A stretch of 13,451 bases of DNA from contig JAGWSE010000231.1 in assembly GCA_028869395.1 (NCBI GenBank), forward strand, positions 1-13,451, read 5' to 3'. A model generated the notes under the pieces. That model saw only the letters and a program-made list of their open reading frames with translations. It was not told where the DNA came from and did no database searches. The stretch is from Alphaproteobacteria bacterium (GTDB taxonomy: Bacteria > Pseudomonadota > Alphaproteobacteria > Caulobacterales > Caulobacteraceae). Position numbers and translations under genes: made by a program. Positions 1-7,284 of the stretch are shown piece by piece. The first letter of the stretch is position 1. Each line of letters opens with the position of its first letter.

Positions 1-50
1 GTCTGCGCCGCCCGGTTGGGCGATGGCGGCGCGTCGAAGCTCCGGCTCAT
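1..50 (-). CDS. Possible start of an unidentified gene running off the left edge (partial)
   Basis: On the minus strand an ATG at 50-48 opens a frame that stays open to the window edge (16 codons, beginning Met-Ser-Arg-Ser-Phe-Asp-Ala-Pro-Pro). A GAGGAG Shine-Dalgarno-like run lies about 9 nt upstream, and a GTG immediately before the ATG is an alternative start. Nearly every third codon position is G or C, as in the real genes of this window. The product cannot be named from so little sequence. If real, it would be the terminal gene of the putative element, transcribed into it, with the 11-bp tandem repeat at 99-119 in its upstream region. Confidence 0.35.
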   Translation of the reverse strand, partial: MSRSFDAPPSPNRAAQ

Positions 51-98
51 CACAGGCAGCTCCTCAATGATAAGGCCGAGCCTTCACGGGTCAACCTT

Positions 99-119
99 CG
101 TGCAATCACCGTGCAATCA
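99..119. repeat. Two-copy 11-bp tandem repeat
   Basis: The 10-mer CGTGCAATCA occurs at 99-108 and again at 110-119, so the period is 11 bp, about one helical turn. It lies in the non-coding part of the putative element end, upstream of the possible leftward gene. It could be a protein-binding site (integrase arm, repressor) or chance. Confidence 0.5.
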
Positions 120-139
120 AAATGCCCGCGCAGCTGCGG

Positions 140-157
140 AGAGTGGCAGAGCACTCT
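140..157. repeat. Short inverted repeat
   Basis: AGAGTG at 140-145 and CACTCT at 152-157 form a perfect 6-bp inverted repeat around a 6-nt spacer. A 10-bp palindrome, CGCAGCTGCG (129-138), lies just to its left. Both are in non-coding DNA of the putative element end. Neither is followed by a T run, so a binding site is likelier than a terminator. Confidence 0.35.
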
Positions 158-240
158 GGCGAGCCATATAGTGGGATCGGATTTCCATAATTACCTGATT
201 CGATATGACTTTATGTAAATTTCCGCGTTACTTTTCGCAC

Positions 241-270
241 GATCTAGAATGATCTCGAATGCTATAGAAT
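241..270. repeat. Three helically phased 10-bp direct repeats beside the att site
   Basis: Three consecutive decamers at 241-250, 251-260 and 261-270 share the pattern G-x-T-x-x-x-GAAT (GATCTAGAAT, GATCTCGAAT, GCTATAGAAT). A further GA begins at 271. They end about 15 bp before the tRNA fragment. The exact 10-bp phasing would place every copy on the same DNA face, as in arrays of integrase, excisionase or IHF-type sites. The function is inferred from position only. Confidence 0.5.
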
Positions 271-285
271 GACTTAAAAAGTAGT

Positions 286-330
286 TTCCTAAACCGAAGG
301 TCGGGGGTTCGAGTCCCTTCCGGGCCGCCA
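286..330 (+). pseudogene. 3' fragment of tRNA-Arg(CCU); probable attachment-site core
   Basis: The segment folds as the 3' half of a tRNA. The anticodon loop TTCCTAA is at 286-292, with anticodon CCT at 288-290. The 3' anticodon strand ACCGA follows at 293-297, the variable loop at 298-302, and the T arm at 303-319 with the invariant TTCGAGT loop at 308-314. The 3' acceptor strand CCGGGCC is at 320-326, the discriminator G at 327 and encoded CCA at 328-330. The bases 5' of the loop (GTAGT, 281-285) pair poorly with ACCGA, and no D arm or 5' acceptor strand GGCCCGG lies upstream, so the gene is only half present. Identity starting in the anticodon loop and running to CCA is typical of tRNA-targeted att cores. 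An intact copy is predicted to the left, outside the window. Confidence 0.8.
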
Positions 331-350
331 GCCACGGAAAGCGCCGTGGC
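331..350. terminator. Hairpin directly after the tRNA 3' end
   Basis: GCCACGG (331-337) and CCGTGGC (344-350) form a perfect 7-bp stem around a 6-nt loop, starting at the base after CCA. A second small hairpin (CGGCC-TGC-GGCCG, 368-380) follows. Neither has a T run. The first may be the old terminator or processing element of the tRNA gene. Read on the minus strand, both lie just downstream of the crotonase gene and could help end that transcript. Confidence 0.35.
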
Positions 351-389
351 GCCGCCCGTGCAGCGCGCGGCCTGCGGCCGACGCCGGCT

Positions 390-1199
390 CTAGTCACCAC
401 TGAAGCGGGGCTCGCGCTTCTCCAGGAAGGCCCGCACGCCCTCGCGGTAATCGGCGCTGCGGCTGGTGAGCAGGAACTGATCGCGGTCCATGTAGATGGC
501 GGCGTGCGCGCCGGCCGAGGCGATCGCCGAGATCGCCTCCTTGGTCATGCGCACAGGGAGTGGCGGCAGGGCGGCGACCTTGTCCGCCCAGCGGCGCGCG
601 GCGGCGAGCGCCTGGCCGTCCTCCACGAGCTCGTCGCAAAGGCCCCAGTCGAGGCAGACGGCGGCGTCGGCGGCTTCGCCGAACATCACGAACCGCTTGG
701 CGCGCGCCGGGCCCGCGAGGGCCACGAGCCTGGGCAGCGTGCGCCAGCTCATGTTCATGCCGAGCGGGACCTCGGGCAGGCGCATGTAGGCGTCGCGGCC
801 CATCACCCGGAAGTCGCAGACCACCGCCAGGGCGCAGCCGCCACCGATGCAATAGCCCTCGATGGCCGCGACGGTCACCGGCTCGATCTCGGCCCAGGCC
901 TGGCAGAGGTCCGGCCCGCGCATGATCGCCTCGCGCGTCTCGATGAGCGTCGGCCGGGCGTTGCGCTCGCCGGCGCTCTTCAGGTCGGCGCCCGCGGAGA
1001 AGTAGGTCGGCGAACCCGTGAGGATCACCGCCAGGACGTCGCTGCGCAGGCGAAGGAGCCGGGCGACCTCCGTCAGTTCCTCCATGAGGGCGTTGTCCAG
1101 CGCGTTGCGGGCCTCGGGGCGGTGCAATGCGACCTCGACGATGGGTCCCGACCGCTCCACCCGCACCGTCTTCCAGGCCTCGTCGAACAGCCGGTCCAT
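390..1199 (-). CDS. Enoyl-CoA hydratase/isomerase (crotonase) family protein
   Basis: A 269-aa crotonase-fold protein that should act on an acyl-CoA thioester in the cytoplasm, as in fatty-acid or other acyl-CoA breakdown. Visible landmarks are the first oxyanion-hole segment SAGADLK (68-74) and the second, Gly-Gly-Gly (119-121), in a YCIGGGCALAVVCD stretch. A LPEVPLG segment (141-147) carries Glu143, the equivalent of Glu164 of rat enoyl-CoA hydratase. The position equivalent to Glu144 (GGGCE in true hydratases) is Ala123, so the classical two-Glu water-addition site is incomplete. An isomerase or another crotonase activity is therefore as likely as hydration. The start at 1199 is preferred over an in-frame ATG at 1223 because a strong GGGGAGGTG Shine-Dalgarno lies about 5 nt before it. 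The gene lies 88 nt behind the oxidoreductase gene on the same strand and may be co-transcribed. Family assignment is firm; substrate is unknown. Confidence 0.88.
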   Translation of the reverse strand: MDRLFDEAWKTVRVERSGPIVEVALHRPEARNALDNALMEELTEVARLLRLRSDVLAVILTGSPTYFSAGADLKSAGERNARPTLIETREAIMRGPDLCQAWAEIEPVTVAAIEGYCIGGGCALAVVCDFRVMGRDAYMRLPEVPLGMNMSWRTLPRLVALAGPARAKRFVMFGEAADAAVCLDWGLCDELVEDGQALAAARRWADKVAALPPLPVRMTKEAISAIASAGAHAAIYMDRDQFLLTSRSADYREGVRAFLEKREPRFSGD

Positions 1200-1203
1200 C
1201 GCC

Positions 1204-1211
1204 ACCTCCCC
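1204..1211 (-). promoter_or_regulatory. Ribosome binding site that fixes the crotonase start
   Basis: Read on the minus strand these bases form a near-perfect GGGGAGGT core 4-5 nt before the ATG at 1199. The upstream in-frame ATG at 1223 would place this site inside the coding region, so the shorter protein is chosen. Confidence 0.75.
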
Positions 1212-1287
1212 TTGTCCGGCCACGACAGTAGGGCTCGGGCGGCGAGGCCGGAAGAACGCGCGTCACGCCGGGCGCGCCCGGCAGCGC

Positions 1288-2220
1288 TCAGTCCGCGTCT
1301 GGATTGACGTCGAGGACGACCTTGCCGCGGATGTGCGCGCGCTCGAGTTCGCGCTCCGCCCCGGCGGCGTCCTTCAGCGGGAAGACGCGGTCGACGTTGG
1401 GGATGACCTTGCCGGCGTCGATCAGGCGGCCGATCTCGGCCAGTTCGCCGCCGTCGGGATGGGCCATGTAGTGGCAGGCCCTGACGTGGCGCTCCCGGGC
1501 CCTGGCCTGATCGGGCTCCTTCAGGGTCGAGATCAGCGCGCCACCGTCCTTCAGCACCTTCCAGGAGCGGTCCTGGGTCTCGCCGGCCACCAGGTCGAAG
1601 ACCACGTCGACGTCATGCACCCGGTCCTCGAAGCGCTCCTTGTGGTAGTCGATCACCTCGGAGGCGCCGAGCCGGCGCACGAACGCCATGTCCTCGCCCG
1701 AACAGGTGGCGATGACCTGCGCGCCGCGGGCCGCGGCGAACTGGACGGCGAAGTGGCCGACGCCGCCGGCGCCGCCATGGATAAGCACCTTCTGGCCGGC
1801 CTTCAGGCCGCCGTGGTCGAAGATGCCCTGCCAGGCGGTGAGGCCGGCGAGCGGCACGGCCGCGGCCTGGATGAAGTCGATCGCGGCGGGCTTGATGGCG
1901 CAGTTGACCGCCGCCTCGGCCACGAACTCGGCATAGCCGCCGTGGTTGCGGTCGAGCATGGCGTAGACGGCGTCGCCGGGACTGAAGCCCTCGACGTCTT
2001 CGCCTACCAGCTCGACGATGCCGGCGATGTCGCGGCCGAGGGTGAGCGGCAGGGCGTCGTCGGGCAGGTAGCCGCCGTTGCGGATCTTGTAATCCACCGG
2101 GTTGACGCTGGCGGCCAGGATCCGGACCAGCACCTCGCCGGGATTCGGCTTCGGAGTCGGGAGCTCCTCGAGGTGGAGCTTGTCCGGCCCGCCGAACTGG
2201 TGGATCCGCACCGCCTTCAT
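1288..2220 (-). CDS. Zinc-independent medium-chain dehydrogenase/reductase, NADPH:quinone oxidoreductase type
   Basis: A 310-aa cytoplasmic MDR enzyme expected to reduce quinones or activated (alpha,beta-unsaturated) carbonyls with NAD(P)H. The N-terminal GroES-like domain runs from 1 to about 115 and opens MKAVRIHQFGG, typical of the family. The Rossmann domain holds HGGAGGVG at 148-155, the nucleotide-binding glycine motif of quinone oxidoreductases. The structural and catalytic zinc cysteine clusters of alcohol dehydrogenases are absent. The length fits the quinone oxidoreductase/zeta-crystallin branch. The frame is open far upstream (to about 2850), but that part is antisense-like sequence over nadE. 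The start at 2220 gives the canonical N terminus and has a weak purine-rich leader. It follows nadE by 59 nt on the same strand. Pairing with NAD+ synthetase may be operonic convenience only. The specific substrate is not evident. Confidence 0.9.
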   Translation of the reverse strand: MKAVRIHQFGGPDKLHLEELPTPKPNPGEVLVRILAASVNPVDYKIRNGGYLPDDALPLTLGRDIAGIVELVGEDVEGFSPGDAVYAMLDRNHGGYAEFVAEAAVNCAIKPAAIDFIQAAAVPLAGLTAWQGIFDHGGLKAGQKVLIHGGAGGVGHFAVQFAAARGAQVIATCSGEDMAFVRRLGASEVIDYHKERFEDRVHDVDVVFDLVAGETQDRSWKVLKDGGALISTLKEPDQARARERHVRACHYMAHPDGGELAEIGRLIDAGKVIPNVDRVFPLKDAAGAERELERAHIRGKVVLDVNPDAD

Positions 2221-2279
2221 GGTCCTGCCCTCTTCTTCGGAGACGCAGGCCAACCCGGGGCGGCGGCGGCCGGTTCCGC

Positions 2280-4334
<2,055 letters not shown>

Positions 4335-4349
4335 CCCAGCCCTCGACGG

Positions 4350-4368
4350 CGCGCCGGCGTCCGGCGCG
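4350..4368 (-). promoter_or_regulatory. GC hairpin in the nadE leader, next to its ribosome binding site
   Basis: CGCGCCGG and CCGGCGCG form a perfect 8-bp stem with a 3-nt loop (4358-4360), ending about 5 nt from the nadE Shine-Dalgarno (4340-4344). With no U run it may be a leader structure affecting translation, or simply part of the end of the preceding lipoprotein transcript. The structure is seen in the sequence; any role is inferred. Confidence 0.4.
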
Positions 4369-4449
4369 TGAACCCCGCACGGCGGCGACCCTTACGCCCT
4401 ATCTATTGACGAGGGATGGATCGCGCCACCCGGCGGGCCGGGCGCCCAG

Positions 4450-4899
4450 TTACTTCGCGGCAGGGATCGCGACCTCGACGTCGTTGGTGGCCGACATGAA
4501 CCTGACCGCCGTCATGTGCCGCTTGGGCGCCCAGTCGGTCTTCACGTTGATCGGCGTGGGGGTGGCCGCCGCATTGGCGGGCTTGGTCGCCACCACATCG
4601 ATCTCGTACACCCCGTCCGGAGGCGCGGCCGGATAGATCCGCGGCACGAACTGGGCGTCGGTGTAGCCCGGACCGGCGGCGACGCCGGAGACGTCGAGCG
4701 CCAGCGCGCCAGACGTCTTGGCCGGCGTGATCTTGGCGGAGCTGATCTTCTCGATCAGGCCCTGGCCCTGGTAGAAGACCTGGCTGCGGCCGAGGTCCTT
4801 CTTGGGCGCCGGCGCGGCCTCCTGGGCGTCGCTGTGGGACTGCTGGCAGGCGGCCAGGCCGAGGCATGTGACGGCCGCGGCCAGCATGAGCATACGCAT
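4450..4899 (-). CDS. Predicted lipoprotein of unknown function
   Basis: A 149-aa protein with a type II signal peptide. A short Met/Leu/Ala-rich hydrophobic segment leads to a lipobox Leu15-Ala16-Ala17-Cys18. Gln follows the Cys rather than Asp, which favours outer-membrane retention by the usual Lol rule. The mature part has an Ala/Pro/Lys linker and then a compact stretch (about 40-149) with no motif I recognise. It looks beta-rich and ends DVEVAIPAAK. The ATG at 4899 is chosen because GGGGAGG lies 5 nt before it and it gives the signal peptide directly. A longer in-frame extension to 5025 would bury that signal. It sits between an 83-aa gene (91 nt upstream) and nadE (115 nt downstream), all on the minus strand. 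Confidence 0.78.
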   Translation of the reverse strand: MRMLMLAAAVTCLGLAACQQSHSDAQEAAPAPKKDLGRSQVFYQGQGLIEKISSAKITPAKTSGALALDVSGVAAGPGYTDAQFVPRIYPAAPPDGVYEIDVVATKPANAAATPTPINVKTDWAPKRHMTAVRFMSATNDVEVAIPAAK

Positions 4900-4939
4900 G
4901 GGTTCCTCCCCGATTCCCATCGTTGTGCGGGGAGCTTGA

Positions 4940-4953
4940 GCCTGCCGGCAGGC
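4940..4953. promoter_or_regulatory. Perfect 14-bp palindrome upstream of the lipoprotein gene
   Basis: GCCTGCCGGCAGGC is self-complementary over all 14 bases and lies about 40 bp upstream of the lipoprotein ATG, where a repressor or activator dimer could bind. GC-rich palindromes arise by chance in such DNA, so this is a candidate only. Confidence 0.3.
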
Positions 4954-4982
4954 GGTTGCAAGGCCGCCGAACGCCGTTGCCC

Positions 4983-5000
4983 CGACGCCTTCAGGCGTCG
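4983..5000 (-). terminator. Hairpin spanning the stop codon of the 83-aa gene
   Basis: CGACGCCT (4983-4990) and AGGCGTCG (4993-5000) form a perfect 8-bp inverted repeat with the TGA stop (minus strand 4993-4991) at its apex. There is no U run after it. It may slow or attenuate transcription into the following lipoprotein gene or protect an mRNA 3' end. Confidence 0.35.
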
Positions 5001-5242
5001 CAGGTGCGCACCGCATGGGCGACATGGAAGTCGCCGCTCACCGACAGCACGATCCAGTCGCCGGAGTGGGCTACGATCGGGCCTTGCGGCGTCAGGACCT
5101 GGACCGCGGCGGCGTCGGCCATCGCGCAACCCTCGTCGCCCAGCCACATCCACAGGGTGCGCCAGTTCTTGGCGTCGCCCGGCGGCGGCACGCGAAGGGC
5201 GGCGCCGTGGTCGAACCGGACATTGACTGCACTCGCGCGCAT
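4991..5242 (-). CDS. Small hypothetical protein (83 aa)
   Basis: A short soluble-looking protein without signal peptide or membrane segment. The central part reads as two small blocks: a Trp-rich stretch (NWRTLWMWLG, about 26-35) and a C-terminal block with VQVLTPQGPIVAHSGDWIVL followed by SGDFHV. The latter resembles the GDWI/GDYV segment seen in small phage-type hypothetical proteins, but here the usual acidic and aromatic tail is missing. This resemblance is from memory and weak. The ATG at 5242 has GAGAGG directly upstream with close spacing. Codon use matches the neighbours. It follows the 245-aa gene by 77 nt. Function unknown. Confidence 0.65.
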   Translation of the reverse strand: MRASAVNVRFDHGAALRVPPPGDAKNWRTLWMWLGDEGCAMADAAAVQVLTPQGPIVAHSGDWIVLSVSGDFHVAHAVRTCDA

Positions 5243-5319
5243 GGCCTCTCGGGAATCAGCCGTCGGGAGCCCCGAGTTCCAGGCCTATTCGGTCACCAAC
5301 TGCTTAATCCGCCGCAGAT

Positions 5320-6057
5320 TCAGTAGGGCGGAAGCTGGTCGTCCGTGGGCGCGACGGCCCGCTTCAAGGGGTGGTGCGGCGCCGGGCGACGCTCTCGCCT
5401 GGGCCCGGGCCTTTCCCTGGCGCGAGGCCTTTCGTGCGCCTCGGCACGGCGTCTCGCGCGGGTGGGGCGGACGTGCGGACGGGGGTGCGCGAGCTTCGGC
5501 TTCGGCAGGACGGCCGTGGTCAGCGCCGAGACCTGGGCCAGGCGGTTGCCCGCGTCCACGTCCTGCGGCAACACCGAGCGGGCGAGCGCCAGGTCGCGGT
5601 CAGGCGCAGCTCCGAACCACTGAGTCTGCGCCTGGGCGTCGCGCGCGCCGCGCACCACGAGGGCGGCGTAGTCGTCGAAGGCCAGGCAATAGTCGAGCCG
5701 CCCGGGGTCGGCCGGCGCATCGCTCGCGCAGGCGAGGGAGGCCTGCACCAGCGCATCGGGTCCGCCCTCGGCGAAGGCCTTCTGCACGTCGCCGTAGGCT
5801 CGCCTCACCTGCGCCGGATCGGGTTCGTCAGAGGCGTAGCGGAGCGGCTGGGACGCCGCGGCGGGGCGAGGCGGCGGGGCAGGCGCCGGGGGGGCCGGCG
5901 TCCGCTGCGGATGGGCGACCCACCAGGCCAGGGCGGCCGAAGCGGCCAGCGCCAGAAAGCCCGCGGCCAGCGCGCCGATTCGCGGGCCACGCCGCGATGG
6001 CGGCGCATCCTCGTCCAGCCAGAGCCCTGGGGGGCCGACTTCGGCCTCGTCCGTCAT
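5320..6057 (-). CDS. Single-pass membrane-anchored protein of unknown function with a basic C-terminal tail
   Basis: A 245-aa protein with a short acidic cytoplasmic N terminus (1-22) and one membrane helix at about 27-48 (GALAAGFLALAAS onward). A Pro/Ala linker follows at 53-70. The central domain (about 75-185) is probably periplasmic and helical, with two cysteines (110 and 124) that could form a disulfide. The tail from about 188 to 232 is dominated by Arg, His and Pro, unusual for a periplasmic protein. It could bind nucleic acid or an acidic envelope polymer, or be a low-complexity linker. No good Shine-Dalgarno precedes the ATG at 6057. It is divergent from the XRE regulator across a 147-nt, relatively AT-rich spacer that should carry promoters for both. 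No family recognised. Confidence 0.72.
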   Translation of the reverse strand: MTDEAEVGPPGLWLDEDAPPSRRGPRIGALAAGFLALAASAALAWWVAHPQRTPAPPAPAPPPRPAAASQPLRYASDEPDPAQVRRAYGDVQKAFAEGGPDALVQASLACASDAPADPGRLDYCLAFDDYAALVVRGARDAQAQTQWFGAAPDRDLALARSVLPQDVDAGNRLAQVSALTTAVLPKPKLAHPRPHVRPTRARRRAEAHERPRARERPGPRRERRPAPHHPLKRAVAPTDDQLPPY

Positions 6058-6135
6058 GGCTGAGCAACACGAAAGCGCCGCTTCGGTTGCAGCTCACATA
6101 ACAACGCTCTTTTCAAAGCCGAAATGAACGCCTTA

Positions 6136-6145
6136 AAGTCAACTT
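6136..6145. promoter_or_regulatory. Short palindrome between divergent genes; weak candidate operator
   Basis: AAGT-CA-ACTT lies in the AT-rich spacer about 60 bp upstream of the XRE gene and 80 bp upstream of the divergent membrane-protein gene. On the minus strand it includes TTGACT, a good -35 hexamer, but no convincing -10 follows at the right distance. Autoregulation by the neighbouring XRE protein is a guess from position. Confidence 0.25.
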
Positions 6146-6204
6146 AGTCAGGGCGCGCGGGCCGAACGGCTCTTCAGAACAGACGCCCGGCTGGGGAGGA
6201 CAAA

Positions 6205-6627
6205 GTGACGGAGCATTCCGCGAAGGCGCCGGACCCCATGGACATCGCGCTGGGCGCCGCGGTGAGGATCAGGCGAAAGTCCCTGGGCATCTCGCAGGAG
6301 GCGTTGGCCGAACAGTGCGGCGTCTCGTTCCAGCAGGTGCAGAAATACGAGAACGGCGCGAACCGCATCTCCTTCTCGCGCCTGGTGCAGATCGCACGCG
6401 CTCTGCGCTGCCGGGTGGTCGACCTGATGGACGTACTGGACGCCCCCGACAAGGAGAACCCGTCGGACCTCGACCTCCTGGCGCGCCTGCGCACGCCCGG
6501 CGCGGTCGAACTGCTCAGCGCCTACGAGACCCTGAACGCCGAGTCCCGCGCCGCCCTGGTCGGGCTGCTGCGCACCCTCACCACCCGTCAGGCCGAGCCC
6601 CGGATGCGTCCGCGCGTAGTGGCCTGA
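6205..6627 (+). CDS. XRE-family helix-turn-helix transcriptional regulator
   Basis: A 140-aa DNA-binding protein. The Cro/C1-type HTH occupies about 15-75: RIRRKSLGISQEALAEQCGV, then SFQQVQKYENGANRIS, where QQVQKYENG is the recognition-helix region seen in the alphaproteobacterial PhrR/PraR-like branch. The C-terminal part (about 85-125) is helical (LLARLRTPGAVELLSAYETL) and probably dimerises. Translation starts at GTG 6205, supported by GGGAGGA ending 4 nt upstream. Met12 is the only nearby ATG alternative and has no such site. It is convergent with the TlpA-like gene, with only 9 nt between stop codons, and divergent from the 245-aa protein gene. Its target is unknown; the spacer at 6058-6204 is the natural first candidate. 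Family certain, role not. Confidence 0.92.
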   Translation: MTEHSAKAPDPMDIALGAAVRIRRKSLGISQEALAEQCGVSFQQVQKYENGANRISFSRLVQIARALRCRVVDLMDVLDAPDKENPSDLDLLARLRTPGAVELLSAYETLNAESRAALVGLLRTLTTRQAEPRMRPRVVA

Positions 6628-6636
6628 TCCGAGCCG

Positions 6637-7284
6637 CTATTCGGCCAGCACCTTGTCGATGACCTGTCTGGCGCCGGCCTGGTCCCAGTCGGCCTGGCCG
6701 GAGACGCGGCCGCGCTCGAGGCCGTCCTTGCCCAGGATGACGGTGCTGGGCACGCCGGTCGCCTGGGGCTTCAGCGCCCACGGCAGCTTGGCGTCAGGAT
6801 CGCTGTAGAAATTGAGCGGCGGGTATTTGGCGATGAAGGCCTTGGCCGCGGCGACCTGCTCGGGCGTGTCGATGCTGACCGGCACCACCGCCACCGGCTT
6901 TCCCGCGTATTCCTGGGCCAGCTTCGCCAGCGTCGGCATCTCCACCTTGCAGGGACCGCACCAGGTGGCCCAGAGGTTCAGCACCACGACCTTGCCCTTG
7001 AAGTCGGCGGCGGTGATCTTCTTGCCGCTGGCGTCGTGGAAGACATAGGCCGGGGCGGGCTGGCCGTCGGCCAGATGCTGCACCAGCTTGGCCACGTCGT
7101 GGGTCTCGGGCGCGGTTCCCGCCGGGACCGGGGCGGAAACGCCGGCCGGCCCGGCCTGTTCAGCCGGCTTTTGCGACGACTGGGCTATGATGTAGAGAAC
7201 CGCCGCGACGCCGATCAGAGCGGCGCCCCAGAGGACCCACATCAGGACCCTGCCTCTGGGCTTCGCCTCGGAATTCTCGCTCAT
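6637..7284 (-). CDS. TlpA-like membrane-anchored thioredoxin-fold protein
   Basis: A 215-aa thiol-disulfide oxidoreductase anchored by one N-terminal helix (about 14-34), with its catalytic domain in the periplasm. After an Ala/Pro linker (40-60) the redoxin domain contains [16 protein letters not shown], active-site Cys109 and Cys112 in a WCGPC motif. The cis-proline loop GVPST follows, with Pro179. This is the TlpA/ResA/CcmG arrangement, used to keep periplasmic thiols reduced, for example in cytochrome c or copper-site maturation; the actual client is not shown here. The ATG at 7284 abuts the argH ATG with no bases between. An AGAGGAAG run inside argH, about 12 nt upstream, could serve as its Shine-Dalgarno. 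Met15 is a possible shorter start that still keeps most of the anchor. Confidence 0.9.
   Translation of the reverse strand: MSENSEAKPRGRVLMWVLWGAALIGVAAVLYIIAQSSQKPAEQAGPAGVSAPVPAGTAPETHDVAKLVQHLADGQPAPAYVFHDASGKKITAADFKGKVVVLNLWATWCGPCKVEMPTLAKLAQEYAGKPVAVVPVSIDTPEQVAAAKAFIAKYPPLNFYSDPDAKLPWALKPQATGVPSTVILGKDGLERGRVSGQADWDQAGARQVIDKVLAE

Larger units (their letters stand above)
1..330. mobile_element. Distal end (attR side) of a putative tRNA-integrated element
   Basis: Most of this stretch lacks an identifiable gene, and its right part (about 170-285) is visibly AT-rich compared with everything to its right. It ends in a 3' fragment of tRNA-Arg(CCU) whose 5' half is missing. Integrases that target tRNA genes regenerate a whole tRNA at one end of the element and leave a copy of the tRNA 3' part at the other. 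By that rule the element lies to the left and old chromosome begins just after 330. Short repeats at 99-119, 140-157 and 241-280 sit where integrase or excisionase arm sites would be expected. No integrase gene is visible here; it should lie outside the window. The boundary reading is inference from the tRNA fragment and the composition change. Confidence 0.6.

Noticed and set aside
1..292. Group I intron splitting tRNA-Arg(CCU) at the anticodon loop, as known in some alphaproteobacteria
   Set aside because: The bases CCT and AA of the loop are contiguous here. No terminal intron G precedes the 3' exon, no conserved P7-type core (GACTA/TAGTC) is seen, and no 5' tRNA half is found in the window. 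The att-site explanation fits better.
191..400. 69-aa minus-strand ORF containing GLEPPTFGLGN
   Set aside because: This peptide is the well-known antisense translation of a tRNA T arm and anticodon region. The frame crosses the tRNA-Arg fragment and has no ribosome site, so it is not a gene.
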